The notes: generated by a model from the letters alone, not told the origin. A DNA stretch of 64,000 nucleotides from an uncultured Clostridia bacterium (GCA_948678575.1 CAPPGO010000001.1:62001-126000), one strand, 5' to 3'. Positions 15,799 to 24,904 are shown, counted from the first letter of the stretch. Translations and numbers: made by a program.

Positions 15799-16377
15799 TT
15801 ATACCCCTTTATATGTATCTATTTTTTCAAATAATGTTTTTTCATAATCTTTATATAATTTTTGAACATCTAATTTTTCTTCTGTTTTTCTTAAATATAT
15901 CAGTGTTGAACATGTAAGAGAAAAAATTTCACAAGCCATAAGTTCACTATTGCACTCAAAAAAATCGCCTTTTTCTTGACCTTCTTTTATTATTTGTTCA
16001 ATAATAGAAATATGTTCAAATACTTTACTTTTACAAAAAACATTTCTTGGTTCATTTCCCCAAGTTTGGCTCATCACAATCGTTAAAAGACTTTCATATT
16101 TTAATAAAACTTTTAATTGAACAAGAGAAACGGCTCTTAATTTATCAATAGTAGTTTGACATTTTGAAATTTTTATTTGAATACTATTTTTTAAAAGTTT
16201 CATTCCTTCTTCAACTAAAAAGTTAAAAATTTCTTCTTTGCTTGTAAAATGGTAATACAAAGTTCCCTTCGCAACTCCTACGGTTGCGGTAATTTCCTCA
16301 ATGCTTGTTGCGTCATATCCTTTTTCAGAAAACAATCTCATTGAAGTTTCAAATATTTTTCTTTTTGTTTTGTTCAT
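15799..16377 (-). CDS. TetR-family regulator
   Basis: About 192 residues. The N-terminal helix-turn-helix is complete: KIFETSMRLFSEKGYDATSIEEITATVGVAKGTLYYHF. The ligand-binding part is helical and not recognisable. The ATG at 16377 has AGGTG six bases upstream; the GTG at 16386 overlaps that site. It is first in an operon with an acyl-CoA ligase and probably senses an acyl compound and controls both genes. A palindrome (16446-16469) lies upstream of its promoter. Confidence 0.9.
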   Translation of the reverse strand: MNKTKRKIFETSMRLFSEKGYDATSIEEITATVGVAKGTLYYHFTSKEEIFNFLVEEGMKLLKNSIQIKISKCQTTIDKLRAVSLVQLKVLLKYESLLTIVMSQTWGNEPRNVFCKSKVFEHISIIEQIIKEGQEKGDFFECNSELMACEIFSLTCSTLIYLRKTEEKLDVQKLYKDYEKTLFEKIDTYKGV

Positions 16378-16406
16378 CTTTTTCACCTATATATTAATTT
16401 ATGCTT

Positions 16407-16435
16407 ATTATATAAGAATACAATAAATTTTTCAA
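16407..16435 (-). promoter_or_regulatory. Promoter of the TetR/ligase operon
   Basis: Minus strand: TTGAAA (16430-16435), 17 bp, TATAAT (16407-16412), 30 bp before the start codon. Confidence 0.7.
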
Positions 16436-16445
16436 TAGATTTTAA

Positions 16446-16469
16446 AAATTTGAACACTCAGTCAAATTT
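16446..16469. promoter_or_regulatory. Palindromic candidate operator
   Basis: AAATTTGA-N8-TCAAATTT, a perfect 8-bp inverted repeat just upstream of the -35 box. The core TGA(N8)TCA is similar in form to fatty-acid regulator sites. It also overlaps the T-rich end of the GntR terminator. Confidence 0.5.
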
Positions 16470-16494
16470 AAAAGGAGCAAAATTTGCTCCTTTT
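16470..16494 (-). terminator. Terminator of the ABC-2/GntR operon
   Basis: AAAAGGAGCAAA pairs with TTTGCTCCTTTT, directly before the GntR stop codon on the minus strand. A T-rich tail (TTTTAAATTT) follows. Confidence 0.75.
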
Positions 16495-16495
16495 A

Positions 16496-16855
16496 TTATT
16501 TTATTTCTTTAATAATTTCATCTTTGGAAATCCCTAGCTTTTCCAGCTCTCCAATTATGTTTTTTAATTCACTAATTTTCGAATTAATTTTTTCATCTAC
16601 TATTTTTTTAGTATCATACGCTATATATGTCCCTTTTGTAGAAATAGTAACAATTACACCTTTTGTTTCTAGAATACTATACGCTTTTTTTACAGTATTC
16701 GGATTTATACCTAACTCTGTTGCCATTTCACGAATAGGTGGTATTTGTTCTTCTGGTTTTAAAATACCTAATGCAACATATCTTTCTATTTCTAGAACAA
16801 TTTGCTCATATATTGGAGTTCTACTTTGATAATCTAAGTTTATAATCAATTTCAT
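16496..16855 (-). CDS. GntR-family regulator, YtrA type
   Basis: 119 residues. Winged helix at residues 10-75 (TPIYEQIVLEIERYVALGIL, then IPPIREMATELGINPNTVKKAYSILETKGVI), followed by a short dimerising helix instead of a ligand domain, the hallmark of the YtrA subgroup. Such proteins usually repress the ABC transporter operon they belong to. Here the gene is the last of three on one transcript, after the ATPase and permease. The ATG is only one base from AGGAGG; a TTG two codons on (16849) has better spacing and may be the true start. Confidence 0.88.
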   Translation of the reverse strand: MKLIINLDYQSRTPIYEQIVLEIERYVALGILKPEEQIPPIREMATELGINPNTVKKAYSILETKGVIVTISTKGTYIAYDTKKIVDEKINSKISELKNIIGELEKLGISKDEIIKEIK

Positions 16856-16867
16856 CCCTCCTTTATA

Positions 16868-18802
16868 TTAATCTACTAAATCTTTATCCATTCTTTCATA
16901 TTCTGCTGCCTCAGCTTCTTCTAAATCTTTTCCGATTATTGCTTTCAATTCATCTGTATAGTTTGTTATAAAAACTTCTTCTCTTATTCCATAAAAACTA
17001 AACATTATATATTCTTTTGTATAATCACATTCATCTTGATAATGATTGTTAATGTAATTTATTAATTCATCTTTTACTTCAATTGTATTATAACTTGTAT
17101 TAAATTCATTATTTATCATATTTATTCTAGCTACATTTGTATTATAATTGCGTTCTCTTTCAGTATTAGTTTTAAAACTATTATAACAATTTTCATTTAG
17201 GCTTTTTACTATAATATCAAATACTTCTTTGTATTTTATCATATCTAATGAACCTTCTTTTAATTCATGATTATCATATACATATACCGTTGTATTAATT
17301 GTATCTGAATAATTATAAACATTACTTCTTAATTGATAATAATTTTCTTTTAAAACTTCTTTTATTTTATTTGTATCCTCTTCTGATAATAATTTATATT
17401 TAACTGCAATAGCTACATCTTTAAAATCAAAACATTCTTTATATTGATCATTTTCTTTAAGTTTTTCAAAAAATTCTTCATAAACACTATCTTCCATATA
17501 TACCCATGAAGAAATTTCTTCTCCGTTTTTTAATTTAATTTTCAATAATCTATAAGTAACATCACCTTTTCTCATTATTACTGATTGATTAGAATAAAAA
17601 TCATCTCTACCATAAGTATTTTCAAACACTTTATTAATTAACTCAGAATCTGATACTAATATATTTAATTGTCCATCTACATCTAAGCTTCTTGCATTTC
17701 CTATACCAATTGCTTCTACATCATTAACTGAAAAAACTTCTACTTTTTCTCTATCTGTAAGCATATTACCGCAATAATATATTGCAAATAGTAATGCAAC
17801 AGTCGATACAAAGCCTATAATTGTATATTTTATTTTTACCTTTTTATTTACTATAAAATCATATAATACATAATATACAAGCATTAAAGTAAGTACAATT
17901 CCCAAGTAAACTCCACGAGCACCTAATACTGCTGACATAAATACCATAGGTACCAAAGTTAGTCCTTTAACAAAATAGTGTGATTTTAATGTCATAAATG
18001 ATGTTCCTACATTTTCCATTTTTCTTTTTTCAAATAAAATCATTCCTACAATTAAATAAACTATTGAAAGTATAATCATTTTAGCAATAGACATTGTATT
18101 ATACATACCATTATTGCCTAAATAAAATGCTGATATAACTCTATATGGCATTGTATATTCTGAATCTACTTCTGCTATTAATTGTGTAACATTTCCAGTA
18201 GAGTTTATTTCATATTGTTTACCATTATATAATGTATTTCTTGAAAATATCATACTTGTAAATGGAATTAAAAATAAAATTAATGCAGTTACAACTATTT
18301 GTGTTAAGATATTTCCAGATATTGTTTGCGCAAGCATTGTTGCACTATAAACAAATATATATGAAAATAACATTAATACAAAACAATCCATAATCATAGC
18401 TATTGGAATAAATAATTCTGTAAAAATACTTGCACAAATCAAACTTACAACAAGTGTTAAAATTTGAGTAAGTAAAATTATTAATATTCCACCAATAAAG
18501 TTTGTAAAATAAATCGTTTTTCTATTCATTGGCATAGAATTAATAAAATCTACACTATTTCTTTTATAAATATATCCTGATAATATAACTGAAACTATTA
18601 TAGGTAATATATACATCCCTATTATGTTTACAGTAGCTAAAACTCCTTCTTCCATGACACATTCATATTTTGAACTATTTTGCGAAATAATAACTAGTGT
18701 TGTTAGAACTGGCACTATTAAAACTAAAAGAGTTAATAATCCCTTAGATTTTTTGAGGTTTTGTTTTAAATATTTTCCATTAAATAACTTGGTTAAATTC
18801 AT
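16868..18802 (-). CDS. ABC-2 type permease with large extracellular loop
   Basis: 644 residues. Membrane segments cluster at about 20-40, 60-80, 105-190, 245-265 and 285-350 (for example IVPVLTTLVIISQNSS and LLTQILTLVVSLICASIF). A soluble region of about 290 residues follows, rich in Asn, Glu and Tyr. It overlaps the ATPase gene by 23 bp, so the two form one transporter. The family resembles bacitracin/antimicrobial-peptide resistance or YtrC/D-like permeases controlled by YtrA. The substrate is unknown, and the soluble C-terminal extension is longer than in typical members. Confidence 0.82.
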   Translation of the reverse strand: MNLTKLFNGKYLKQNLKKSKGLLTLLVLIVPVLTTLVIISQNSSKYECVMEEGVLATVNIIGMYILPIIVSVILSGYIYKRNSVDFINSMPMNRKTIYFTNFIGGILIILLTQILTLVVSLICASIFTELFIPIAMIMDCFVLMLFSYIFVYSATMLAQTISGNILTQIVVTALILFLIPFTSMIFSRNTLYNGKQYEINSTGNVTQLIAEVDSEYTMPYRVISAFYLGNNGMYNTMSIAKMIILSIVYLIVGMILFEKRKMENVGTSFMTLKSHYFVKGLTLVPMVFMSAVLGARGVYLGIVLTLMLVYYVLYDFIVNKKVKIKYTIIGFVSTVALLFAIYYCGNMLTDREKVEVFSVNDVEAIGIGNARSLDVDGQLNILVSDSELINKVFENTYGRDDFYSNQSVIMRKGDVTYRLLKIKLKNGEEISSWVYMEDSVYEEFFEKLKENDQYKECFDFKDVAIAVKYKLLSEEDTNKIKEVLKENYYQLRSNVYNYSDTINTTVYVYDNHELKEGSLDMIKYKEVFDIIVKSLNENCYNSFKTNTERERNYNTNVARINMINNEFNTSYNTIEVKDELINYINNHYQDECDYTKEYIMFSFYGIREEVFITNYTDELKAIIGKDLEEAEAAEYERMDKDLVD

Positions 18803-19676
18803 ATCCTAACACCTCCATTTCATATATAAATACTTCTTCTAGTGTAAGTGGTAAAAAATCTAAAATAACAGGATTTTTTTCTTGTAAAATTTTCTCACAC
18901 TCTTCCTTTTCTCCTTTTATTATTATTTTAGCTACACTACCTGTTTTACTAAAACTCAATATATCTAAACCTTCAAAAGAATCTTTATCAAAATCATCTT
19001 TTAAAGAAATTTGTACTTTAAACATATTTGTTTTTAAAGTATCTATATCACTTTCAAATAGTATTCCACCTTTATAAAGTAATCCTAAATTATCACAAAT
19101 GTCTTCAAGTTCACGCAAATTATGACTTGTCATAATAATTGTAGTGCACTTTGACTCCATTTGTTTTGCAATAACTTTTTTCATTAAGTTTCTAATTACT
19201 GGATCTAAACCATCAAAAGTTTCATCAAACAACATATAATCTGCATTTGTTGCTAATGTACAAATTAATGCTACTTGTCTTTTCATACCTTTTGAAAAAT
19301 TTTCAACCTTGCTATATATATCTAATTTAAGCATTGTTGCTAATTCTTTAAAATATTCAATATCAAATTTTAAATACATAGCTTGATAAAATTTTGCCAT
19401 ATCTAACATTGTATAGCCTGGAAAGAAATATAAATCATCTGGTAAAAAAGCTATTTTTTGTTTAACTTCTTCATTATCTTGTACTTCTCTGTCATCAATT
19501 AAAACTGAGCCACTATCTTTTCTTATTATATCACTAATAATTCTAAGAAGTGTAGATTTACCAGCACCATTAGCACCTATTAAACCATAAATTGAATTAG
19601 TTTTAATATTGCAATTTAAGTTTTCTAAAACTGTATTTTTTCCATATGATTTTTTTAAATTACTAATTTTAATCAT
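18780..19676 (-). CDS. ABC transporter ATP-binding protein
   Basis: 298 residues. Walker A GANGAGKSTLL near 38, signature FSKGMKRQVALI near 135 (K instead of G after S), Walker B MLFDETFDGLDP near 158, and switch His TSHNLRELED near 192. A C-terminal tail of about 70 residues is typical of drug and peptide exporters. The Walker B has TF in place of PT. It partners the overlapping ABC-2 permease downstream and is the first gene of the operon; the promoter carries the GntR operator. Confidence 0.93.
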   Translation of the reverse strand: MIKISNLKKSYGKNTVLENLNCNIKTNSIYGLIGANGAGKSTLLRIISDIIRKDSGSVLIDDREVQDNEEVKQKIAFLPDDLYFFPGYTMLDMAKFYQAMYLKFDIEYFKELATMLKLDIYSKVENFSKGMKRQVALICTLATNADYMLFDETFDGLDPVIRNLMKKVIAKQMESKCTTIIMTSHNLRELEDICDNLGLLYKGGILFESDIDTLKTNMFKVQISLKDDFDKDSFEGLDILSFSKTGSVAKIIIKGEKEECEKILQEKNPVILDFLPLTLEEVFIYEMEVLGYEFNQVI

Positions 19677-19696
19677 AGAAAATTATCCCCTTTCTA

Positions 19697-19725
19697 ATTT
19701 TATTGTATTATCTGTACTAGTACAA
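19697..19725 (-). promoter_or_regulatory. Promoter with GntR (YtrA) operator
   Basis: Minus strand: TTGTAC (19720-19725), 17 bp, TAAAAT (19697-19702). The perfect 12-bp palindrome TGTACTAGTACA (19713-19724) overlaps the -35 box and spacer. This fits self-repression by the operon's GntR protein. Confidence 0.7.
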
Positions 19726-19760
19726 ATATATCACTCTATATTTTATTTGTCAATACCAAA

Positions 19761-19800
19761 AAAGGAAAGGTTCGCTAGTACACCAGCAATCCTTTCCCTT
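19761..19800 (-). terminator. Terminator of the small membrane protein gene
   Basis: AAAGGAAAGG pairs with CCTTTCCCTT, with an inner GCTAG/CCAGC-type stem. On the minus strand it is followed by TTTTTT. It sits just past the stop at 19822. Confidence 0.75.
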
Positions 19801-19821
19801 TTCTCGCACTATTTTTTGTTT

Positions 19822-20196
19822 TCAAATGATAATCAAAATGATGACAAATACTATGACGCCTGATAACAACATAGCTTTAATCTCACTCATACCATTTCGC
19901 ACCAGCGCATCTTTAAAGGATTTGTGCATTTTAGGAATCCAGCTAAAAATGGTCCGGAAAACCCAAGCGATTCCTTTGAAAAAACTCTTTCCTGCAAAAC
20001 CTATTCCTTTACTCAATGCTGCTACAATAGCGCTTCCCAATCCTGCGAAAATCGTTATTCCAAATACAGAAAAAATCGAAATTATCCCGATAAGTGTAAT
20101 AATATCAGGCATTATTCCGTCAATCCCTGCTGAAATAAAAATTCCCAGTTCAGGTAAAAGTAACTTGATAATAATTAGATATAAAATAATCAACAT
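19822..20196 (-). CDS. Small integral membrane protein of unknown function
   Basis: 124 residues with three hydrophobic stretches: residues 1-20 (MLIILYLIIIKLLLPELGIF), about 30-60 (ITLIGIISIFSVFGITIFAG) and the C-terminus (AMLLSGVIVFVIILIII). A basic amphipathic middle (KSFFKGIAWVFRTIFSWIPKMHKSF) separates them. GGGAGG lies before the ATG at 20196. Composition is richer in GC than the neighbours, so it may be acquired. An open frame on the opposite strand (19826-20257) is a shadow: it lacks a ribosome site and a sensible protein pattern. I do not recognise the family. Confidence 0.65.
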   Translation of the reverse strand: MLIILYLIIIKLLLPELGIFISAGIDGIMPDIITLIGIISIFSVFGITIFAGLGSAIVAALSKGIGFAGKSFFKGIAWVFRTIFSWIPKMHKSFKDALVRNGMSEIKAMLLSGVIVFVIILIII

Positions 20197-20370
20197 ATTA
20201 TCATCCTCCCATAATTTTTTATCTATTGTCACACCAAAAGGTGAAAAAGAGAGTTAACATATAGACATAAATTGACCAAAAGCCTATATTTATTAAAGTA
20301 TATCACAATATCACTATATTTTCAAGTTTATGTAAACTTTAATAAAATTCGTTTACAATTTACATAAAGT

Positions 20371-20404
20371 AAACAGAGCACGGTATGTTTTCCGTGCTCT
20401 GTTT
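20371..20404 (-). terminator. Terminator of carAB
   Basis: AAACAGAGCACGG pairs with CCGTGCTCTGTTT around an 8-base loop, eight bases past the carB stop. A strong GC-rich stem flanked by A and T. Confidence 0.85.
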
Positions 20405-20411
20405 CGTATTA

Positions 20412-23400
20412 TTATATTTTTGTAATATCAACTACTGATAAATCTTCTTCCTTTGTTTCTTTTTCTATTGCTTTATATAAAGCATTTACTGTATCAAGTG
20501 ATGTGAAACAAGGAATTTTACATTCAACAGCCATTCTTCTAATTTTGAAACCATCTCTACCAGATTGTTTTCCTTTTGTTGGTGTATTTATTACAAAGTT
20601 TAATTTTCCAGATTGAATTAAATCTAAAATGCTATCTTTTCCTTCCCAGATTTTTTCTACTACTTTTGCTTTTATTCCATTTTCTTCTAAGAATTTAGCA
20701 GTTCCTTTTGTAGCAAATATTTTAAATCCAATTTTATCAAATTTCTTAGCTACTTGTAGCATTTCTGGTTTATCTTTATCTCTTACTGTTATTAAAATAT
20801 TTCCACTTGTTGAAACATTTGCCCCACTTGCAATGAAAGCTTTTAATACTGCTTCATGATATTTTTTAGATACACCTAAAACTTCACCAGTAGATTTCAT
20901 TTCGGGGCCTAAGCTTGTATCTGCATTTTTAATTTTCTCAAAAGAGAATACTGGCATTTTAACACATATATAATCACTTTTTCTATATAAACCTGTTCCA
21001 TAAGGCATATCTTTTAGTTTTTGACCTAAAATTACATTTGTTGCAATTTCTATCATTGGAAGATTTGTAACCTTGCTTATATATGGTACTGTTCTTGATG
21101 AACGAGGATTTACTTCTATTATATATACTTTTCCTTCGCTAATAATGAATTGTATATTTAAAATACCTATTACATTTAATTCTTTTGCAATTTTCTCTGT
21201 ATATTCAATAATTTCTTTTTCATTTTCTAATTCTACATTTTGTGTTGGATATACTGAAATACTATCTCCTGAGTGGACACCAGCTCTTTCTAAGTGTTCC
21301 ATAATACCTGGTATTAAAATATCCTCTCCATCGCAAATTGCATCAACTTCAACTTCTCTACCCATAACATATTTATCAACTAATATTGGATGTTCTTGTG
21401 CAACTTCATTTATTTCATTTACATATTCTTCTATTTCTTTATCGTCATAAGCTATTGCCATACCTTGTCCGCCAAGTACATAAGATGGTCTTACTAATAC
21501 TGGATATCCTAATCTATTTGCAACTTCTTTTGCCTCTTCTACTGTATAGATTGTATCTCCCTTTGGTCTTAAAATTCCACAATTTGTTAGAGCTTTATCA
21601 AATTCTTCTCTATCTTCTGCTCTATCCATATCTACTTCTGCTGTTCCTAAAATTCTAACTCCCATATCTGTTAAAGCCTTAGTAAGTTTTATAGCTGTTT
21701 GACCACCAAATTGAACTATTGCACCATAAGGTTTTTCAACATCTACAATGCTTTCAACATCTTCTGGTGTAAGTGGTTCAAAATATAGCTTGTCTGCTAT
21801 ATCAAAGTCTGTACTTACAGTTTCAGGATTGTTATTTACAATAATTGTTTCATAACCTTGTTTTTTAAGAGCCCAAACTCCATGAACACTACAATAATCA
21901 AATTCTATACCTTGTCCAATTCTAATTGGTCCTGAACCTAGTACCATAACTTTCTTTTGATTTTGACTATCTTCTGCTTCATTATCATCATCATAGCTTG
22001 AATAATAATATGGTGTTTGTGCTTCAAATTCTGCACTACAAGTATCAACCATTTTATAACTTGCTACAATATCATTTTGTTTTCTTAATTCATGAACTTC
22101 TTTTTCTGTAATACCATTTAATTCAGCTATTACTTTATCAGTAAATCCATATTCTTTTGCTTGTCTTAAAAGCTCTATTGTTAATTTATTTTCAGATAAA
22201 GTTTTTTCTGTTCTAACAATTGAATCTGCAATTCCTATAAAGAATTTATCTACTGTGGTTATTTCATGAATTCTATCTATTGAAATTCCTCTTCTTAAAG
22301 CTTCTGCAATTGTAAAGAATCTTTCATTATCAACCTTTGATAATTTTTCTTCTATTTCTTCATCAGAATATTCTTTCAATCTTGGTAAAATTAAACTGTC
22401 CAAATTTTCTTCAAGTGAACGAATTGCTTTCATTATACCCATTTCTAAATTTGGTGCAATTGCCATAACTTCACCAGTTGCTTTCATTTGAGTTCCTAAA
22501 TCACGACTTGCAGTTAAGAATTTTTTAAATGGCCATTTTGGTATTTTTACTACTACATAATCTAGCACTGGTTCAAAACAAGCATAAGTTTTTCCTGTAA
22601 CTTGATTAATAATTTCATCTAATGTATATCCTATTGCTATTTTTGTTGCTACTTTTGCAATTGGATATCCTGTTGCTTTTGAAGCTAAGGCTGACGAACG
22701 ACTAACTCTTGGATTTACTTCTATTACTGCATATTCAAAACTATTTGGATTTAATGCAAATTGTACATTACATCCACCTTCAATTTTAAGTGCTGATATA
22801 ATCTTTATTGCAGATGTTCTAAGCATTTGATATTCTTTGTCCGATAAAGTTTGTGATGGTGCTACAACTATACTATCTCCTGTATGTACACCAACTGGGT
22901 CAATATTTTCCATATTACAAATTGTAATACAAGTACCTTTACTATCTCTCATTACTTCATATTCAATTTCTTTCCAGCCTGCAATACATTTTTCAATAAG
23001 AACTTGATGAACTCTTGATAATCTAAGTCCACTTCCTGCAATTTCTTCTAATTCTTCTATACTATATGCAATACCTCCACCAGTACCACCTAGTGTGTAT
23101 GCTGGTCTTACTATTACTGGAAGTCCTATTTTATTTGCAAATTCAACTGCATCTTCAACATTTTCTACTACTTTACTTGCTATACAAGGTTCATTAATAC
23201 TTTCCATCATATCTTTGAAAGCTTGTCTATCTTCCGCATTTTTTATACCTTCTTTTCCTGTTCCAAGTAAACGTACATTATATTCATCTAAAAATCCACA
23301 TTCTGCAAGTTCCATTGCTAAGTTAAGACCTGTTTGTCCCCCTAAGTTTGGAAGAATGCTATCTGGTTTTTCTTTTTTAATTACTTTTTTTACAGTTTCA

Positions 23401-23612
23401 ACAGTAAGTGGCTCTAAATATATTTTGTCTGCCATATTTTTATCTGTCATAATTGTTGCTGGATTTGAATTTATTAAAACAACTTCAATTCCTTCTTTTT
23501 TTAATTCTCTACATGCTTGTGTTCCAGCATAATCAAATTCTGCTGCTTGACCTATTATAATTGGTCCTGAACCTATAACTAATACTTTTTTAATTTTATT
23601 ATTCTTAGACAT
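20412..23612 (-). CDS. carB: Carbamoyl-phosphate synthase, large subunit
   Basis: 1066 residues, full length. It makes carbamoyl phosphate from ammonia (delivered by CarA), bicarbonate and two ATP for arginine and pyrimidine synthesis. Two homologous halves are visible: GSGPIIIGQAAEFDYAGTQA at the start and GSGPIRIGQGIEFDYCSVHG near 560. Each is followed by an ATP-grasp domain (PAYTLGGTGGGIAYS and PSYVLGGQGMAIAYD, and EVNPRVSRSSAL and EVNPRSSRTVPY). The C-terminal ~140 residues form the regulatory MGS-like domain. It follows carA by 12 bp with GGAGGAG. Confidence 0.97.
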   Translation of the reverse strand: MSKNNKIKKVLVIGSGPIIIGQAAEFDYAGTQACRELKKEGIEVVLINSNPATIMTDKNMADKIYLEPLTVETVKKVIKKEKPDSILPNLGGQTGLNLAMELAECGFLDEYNVRLLGTGKEGIKNAEDRQAFKDMMESINEPCIASKVVENVEDAVEFANKIGLPVIVRPAYTLGGTGGGIAYSIEELEEIAGSGLRLSRVHQVLIEKCIAGWKEIEYEVMRDSKGTCITICNMENIDPVGVHTGDSIVVAPSQTLSDKEYQMLRTSAIKIISALKIEGGCNVQFALNPNSFEYAVIEVNPRVSRSSALASKATGYPIAKVATKIAIGYTLDEIINQVTGKTYACFEPVLDYVVVKIPKWPFKKFLTASRDLGTQMKATGEVMAIAPNLEMGIMKAIRSLEENLDSLILPRLKEYSDEEIEEKLSKVDNERFFTIAEALRRGISIDRIHEITTVDKFFIGIADSIVRTEKTLSENKLTIELLRQAKEYGFTDKVIAELNGITEKEVHELRKQNDIVASYKMVDTCSAEFEAQTPYYYSSYDDDNEAEDSQNQKKVMVLGSGPIRIGQGIEFDYCSVHGVWALKKQGYETIIVNNNPETVSTDFDIADKLYFEPLTPEDVESIVDVEKPYGAIVQFGGQTAIKLTKALTDMGVRILGTAEVDMDRAEDREEFDKALTNCGILRPKGDTIYTVEEAKEVANRLGYPVLVRPSYVLGGQGMAIAYDDKEIEEYVNEINEVAQEHPILVDKYVMGREVEVDAICDGEDILIPGIMEHLERAGVHSGDSISVYPTQNVELENEKEIIEYTEKIAKELNVIGILNIQFIISEGKVYIIEVNPRSSRTVPYISKVTNLPMIEIATNVILGQKLKDMPYGTGLYRKSDYICVKMPVFSFEKIKNADTSLGPEMKSTGEVLGVSKKYHEAVLKAFIASGANVSTSGNILITVRDKDKPEMLQVAKKFDKIGFKIFATKGTAKFLEENGIKAKVVEKIWEGKDSILDLIQSGKLNFVINTPTKGKQSGRDGFKIRRMAVECKIPCFTSLDTVNALYKAIEKETKEEDLSVVDITKI

Positions 23613-23624
23613 ATTCTCCTCCTT

Positions 23625-24686
23625 CTATATCATTTCAACAAATTTATCAAATAAATATCCTGTATCTTCTGGTCCTGGACAAGCTTCTGGATGGAATTGT
23701 ACAGTAAAGATATTTTTATTTTTGTATTTTAAACCTTCAACTGTTCTATCATTTAAATTTACATGTGAAACTTCTGCAATTTCTGGATCTATACTAGTTT
23801 CTAATATGTAATATCCGTGATTTTGACTAGTTATATAAACTCTTCTTGTTTCCAAATCTTTTACTGGATGATTTGGTCCTCTATGTCCATATTTTAATTT
23901 TGCTGTTTTTGCACCTGTTGCAAGTCCCATTAATTGATGTCCTAAACATATTCCAAAAATTGGTATATCTGAATCATATAATTTTTTTACATTTTCTATT
24001 TGGAAAGTACAATCTTCTGGATCACCAGGTCCATTTGAAAGCATTATTCCATCTGGATTAGACTTCAAAATTTCTTCTGCCGTAGTAGTTGCTGGATATA
24101 TAGTTACACCTACATTTCTTTTCAATAATGATTTTAAAATATTTTTCTTATATCCATAATCTAGTAAAGCAACTTGCTTTTCTGCATTTTCATTATATTT
24201 TTCTACTTCTTTACAAGTAACCTCTTCTACAACATCACTTACTTTATATTTTTCTATTTCTCCATGAATTTTGCTTAAATGTGTTATATCTGTTGTAATA
24301 TAACCTTTCATTGTTCCACTATCACGAAGAATCTTTGTAAGTTTTCTAGTATTTACATTTTTTAGTCCAGGAATATCATTTTCGATTAAAAAGCTTTCCA
24401 AAGTTCCCTCTGTTCTAAAATTACTCTCGTGTTCAGCAAGTTTATGTACAATTACTGCTTTTGCCCAAATTCTACTACTTTCGCTATCTTGTTTAATTAT
24501 TCCATAATTTCCTATTAATGGATATGTCATAACAATACCTTGTCCTGCATAAGATGGGTCTGTAAAAGTCTCGATATATCCAGCCATACCAGTATTAAAA
24601 ACTACTTCACAAGCTGTGTCTTTATCGCTACCTATTTTCTCTCCTTCAAATATTTGACCATTCTCTAAAACCAAATAACCTTTCAA
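23625..24686 (-). CDS. carA: Carbamoyl-phosphate synthase, small subunit
   Basis: 353 residues. It hydrolyses glutamine and channels ammonia to CarB. The N-terminal CarA domain (GYLVLENGQIFEGEKIG, then NTGMAGYIETFTDPSYAGQ) is followed by a class I glutaminase. Its catalytic Cys lies in FGICLGHQLMGLATG (~246) and the His and Glu in VQFHPEACPGPEDT near the end. The start is TTG (24686), eight bases after AAGGAGGAAG. The mRNA leader holds a peptide gene and a terminator (see 24711-24904), which points to attenuation control. Confidence 0.96.
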   Translation of the reverse strand: MKGYLVLENGQIFEGEKIGSDKDTACEVVFNTGMAGYIETFTDPSYAGQGIVMTYPLIGNYGIIKQDSESSRIWAKAVIVHKLAEHESNFRTEGTLESFLIENDIPGLKNVNTRKLTKILRDSGTMKGYITTDITHLSKIHGEIEKYKVSDVVEEVTCKEVEKYNENAEKQVALLDYGYKKNILKSLLKRNVGVTIYPATTTAEEILKSNPDGIMLSNGPGDPEDCTFQIENVKKLYDSDIPIFGICLGHQLMGLATGAKTAKLKYGHRGPNHPVKDLETRRVYITSQNHGYYILETSIDPEIAEVSHVNLNDRTVEGLKYKNKNIFTVQFHPEACPGPEDTGYLFDKFVEMI

Positions 24687-24710
24687 CTATACTTCCTCCT
24701 TTTATTCTAA

Positions 24711-24743
24711 AAAAAACACTAAATATATTATTTAGTGTTTTTT
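24711..24743 (-). terminator. Leader terminator/attenuator of carAB
   Basis: ACACTAAAT-type arms: AAAACACTAAAT pairs with ATTTAGTGTTTT, followed on the minus strand by TTTTTT. It ends 25 bases before the carA start and lies well downstream of the carAB promoter (24876-24904), so the carAB transcript must read through it. It could also terminate the upstream gene. Confidence 0.75.
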
Positions 24744-24836
24744 ATTATAATTATTAATTTTTAAAATTGGAAACAATGATGCCTTGAAAGCATTTTCTTT
24801 AATTCTTATTCTGTTAGTATTCATTAAATGAAACAT
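24732..24836 (-). CDS. Candidate leader peptide of carAB, 34 residues
   Basis: The minus-strand leader has an ATG at 24836, eight bases after GAGGAAGG, followed by 34 sense codons starting MFHLMNTNRIRIKENAFK and ending with TAA inside the 5' arm of the terminator. There are two Arg codons (AGA) in a row of basic residues but no long run of one amino acid. The start region ATTTAATGTT (24832-24841) can pair with the terminator's 5' arm (nine of ten bases), giving a possible antiterminator. So translation could decide whether carAB is made. The frame and site are seen; expression and function are inferred. Confidence 0.45.
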   Translation of the reverse strand: MFHLMNTNRIRIKENAFKASLFPILKINNYNKKH

Positions 24837-24875
24837 TAAATTTACCTTCCTCACATCATATTTACACTGTCTGTT

Positions 24876-24904
24876 ATTGTACTATACTTTTACGGAAAAA
24901 TCAA
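24876..24904 (-). promoter_or_regulatory. Promoter of carAB
   Basis: Minus strand: TTGATT (24899-24904), 17 bp, TACAAT (24876-24881). It overlaps the 3' end of the upstream gene (stop at 24882). The leader would start near 24869 and run about 180 bases to carA. Confidence 0.6.

Noticed and set aside
19826..20257. Open frame on the plus strand over the small membrane protein
   Set aside because: No ribosome site, and the opposite frame has a clear start, membrane segments and a terminator.
24732..24869. PyrR-binding attenuator of carAB
   Set aside because: A GTGAGG stretch is present but the rest of the PyrR hairpin consensus is not convincing; kept only as an alternative.
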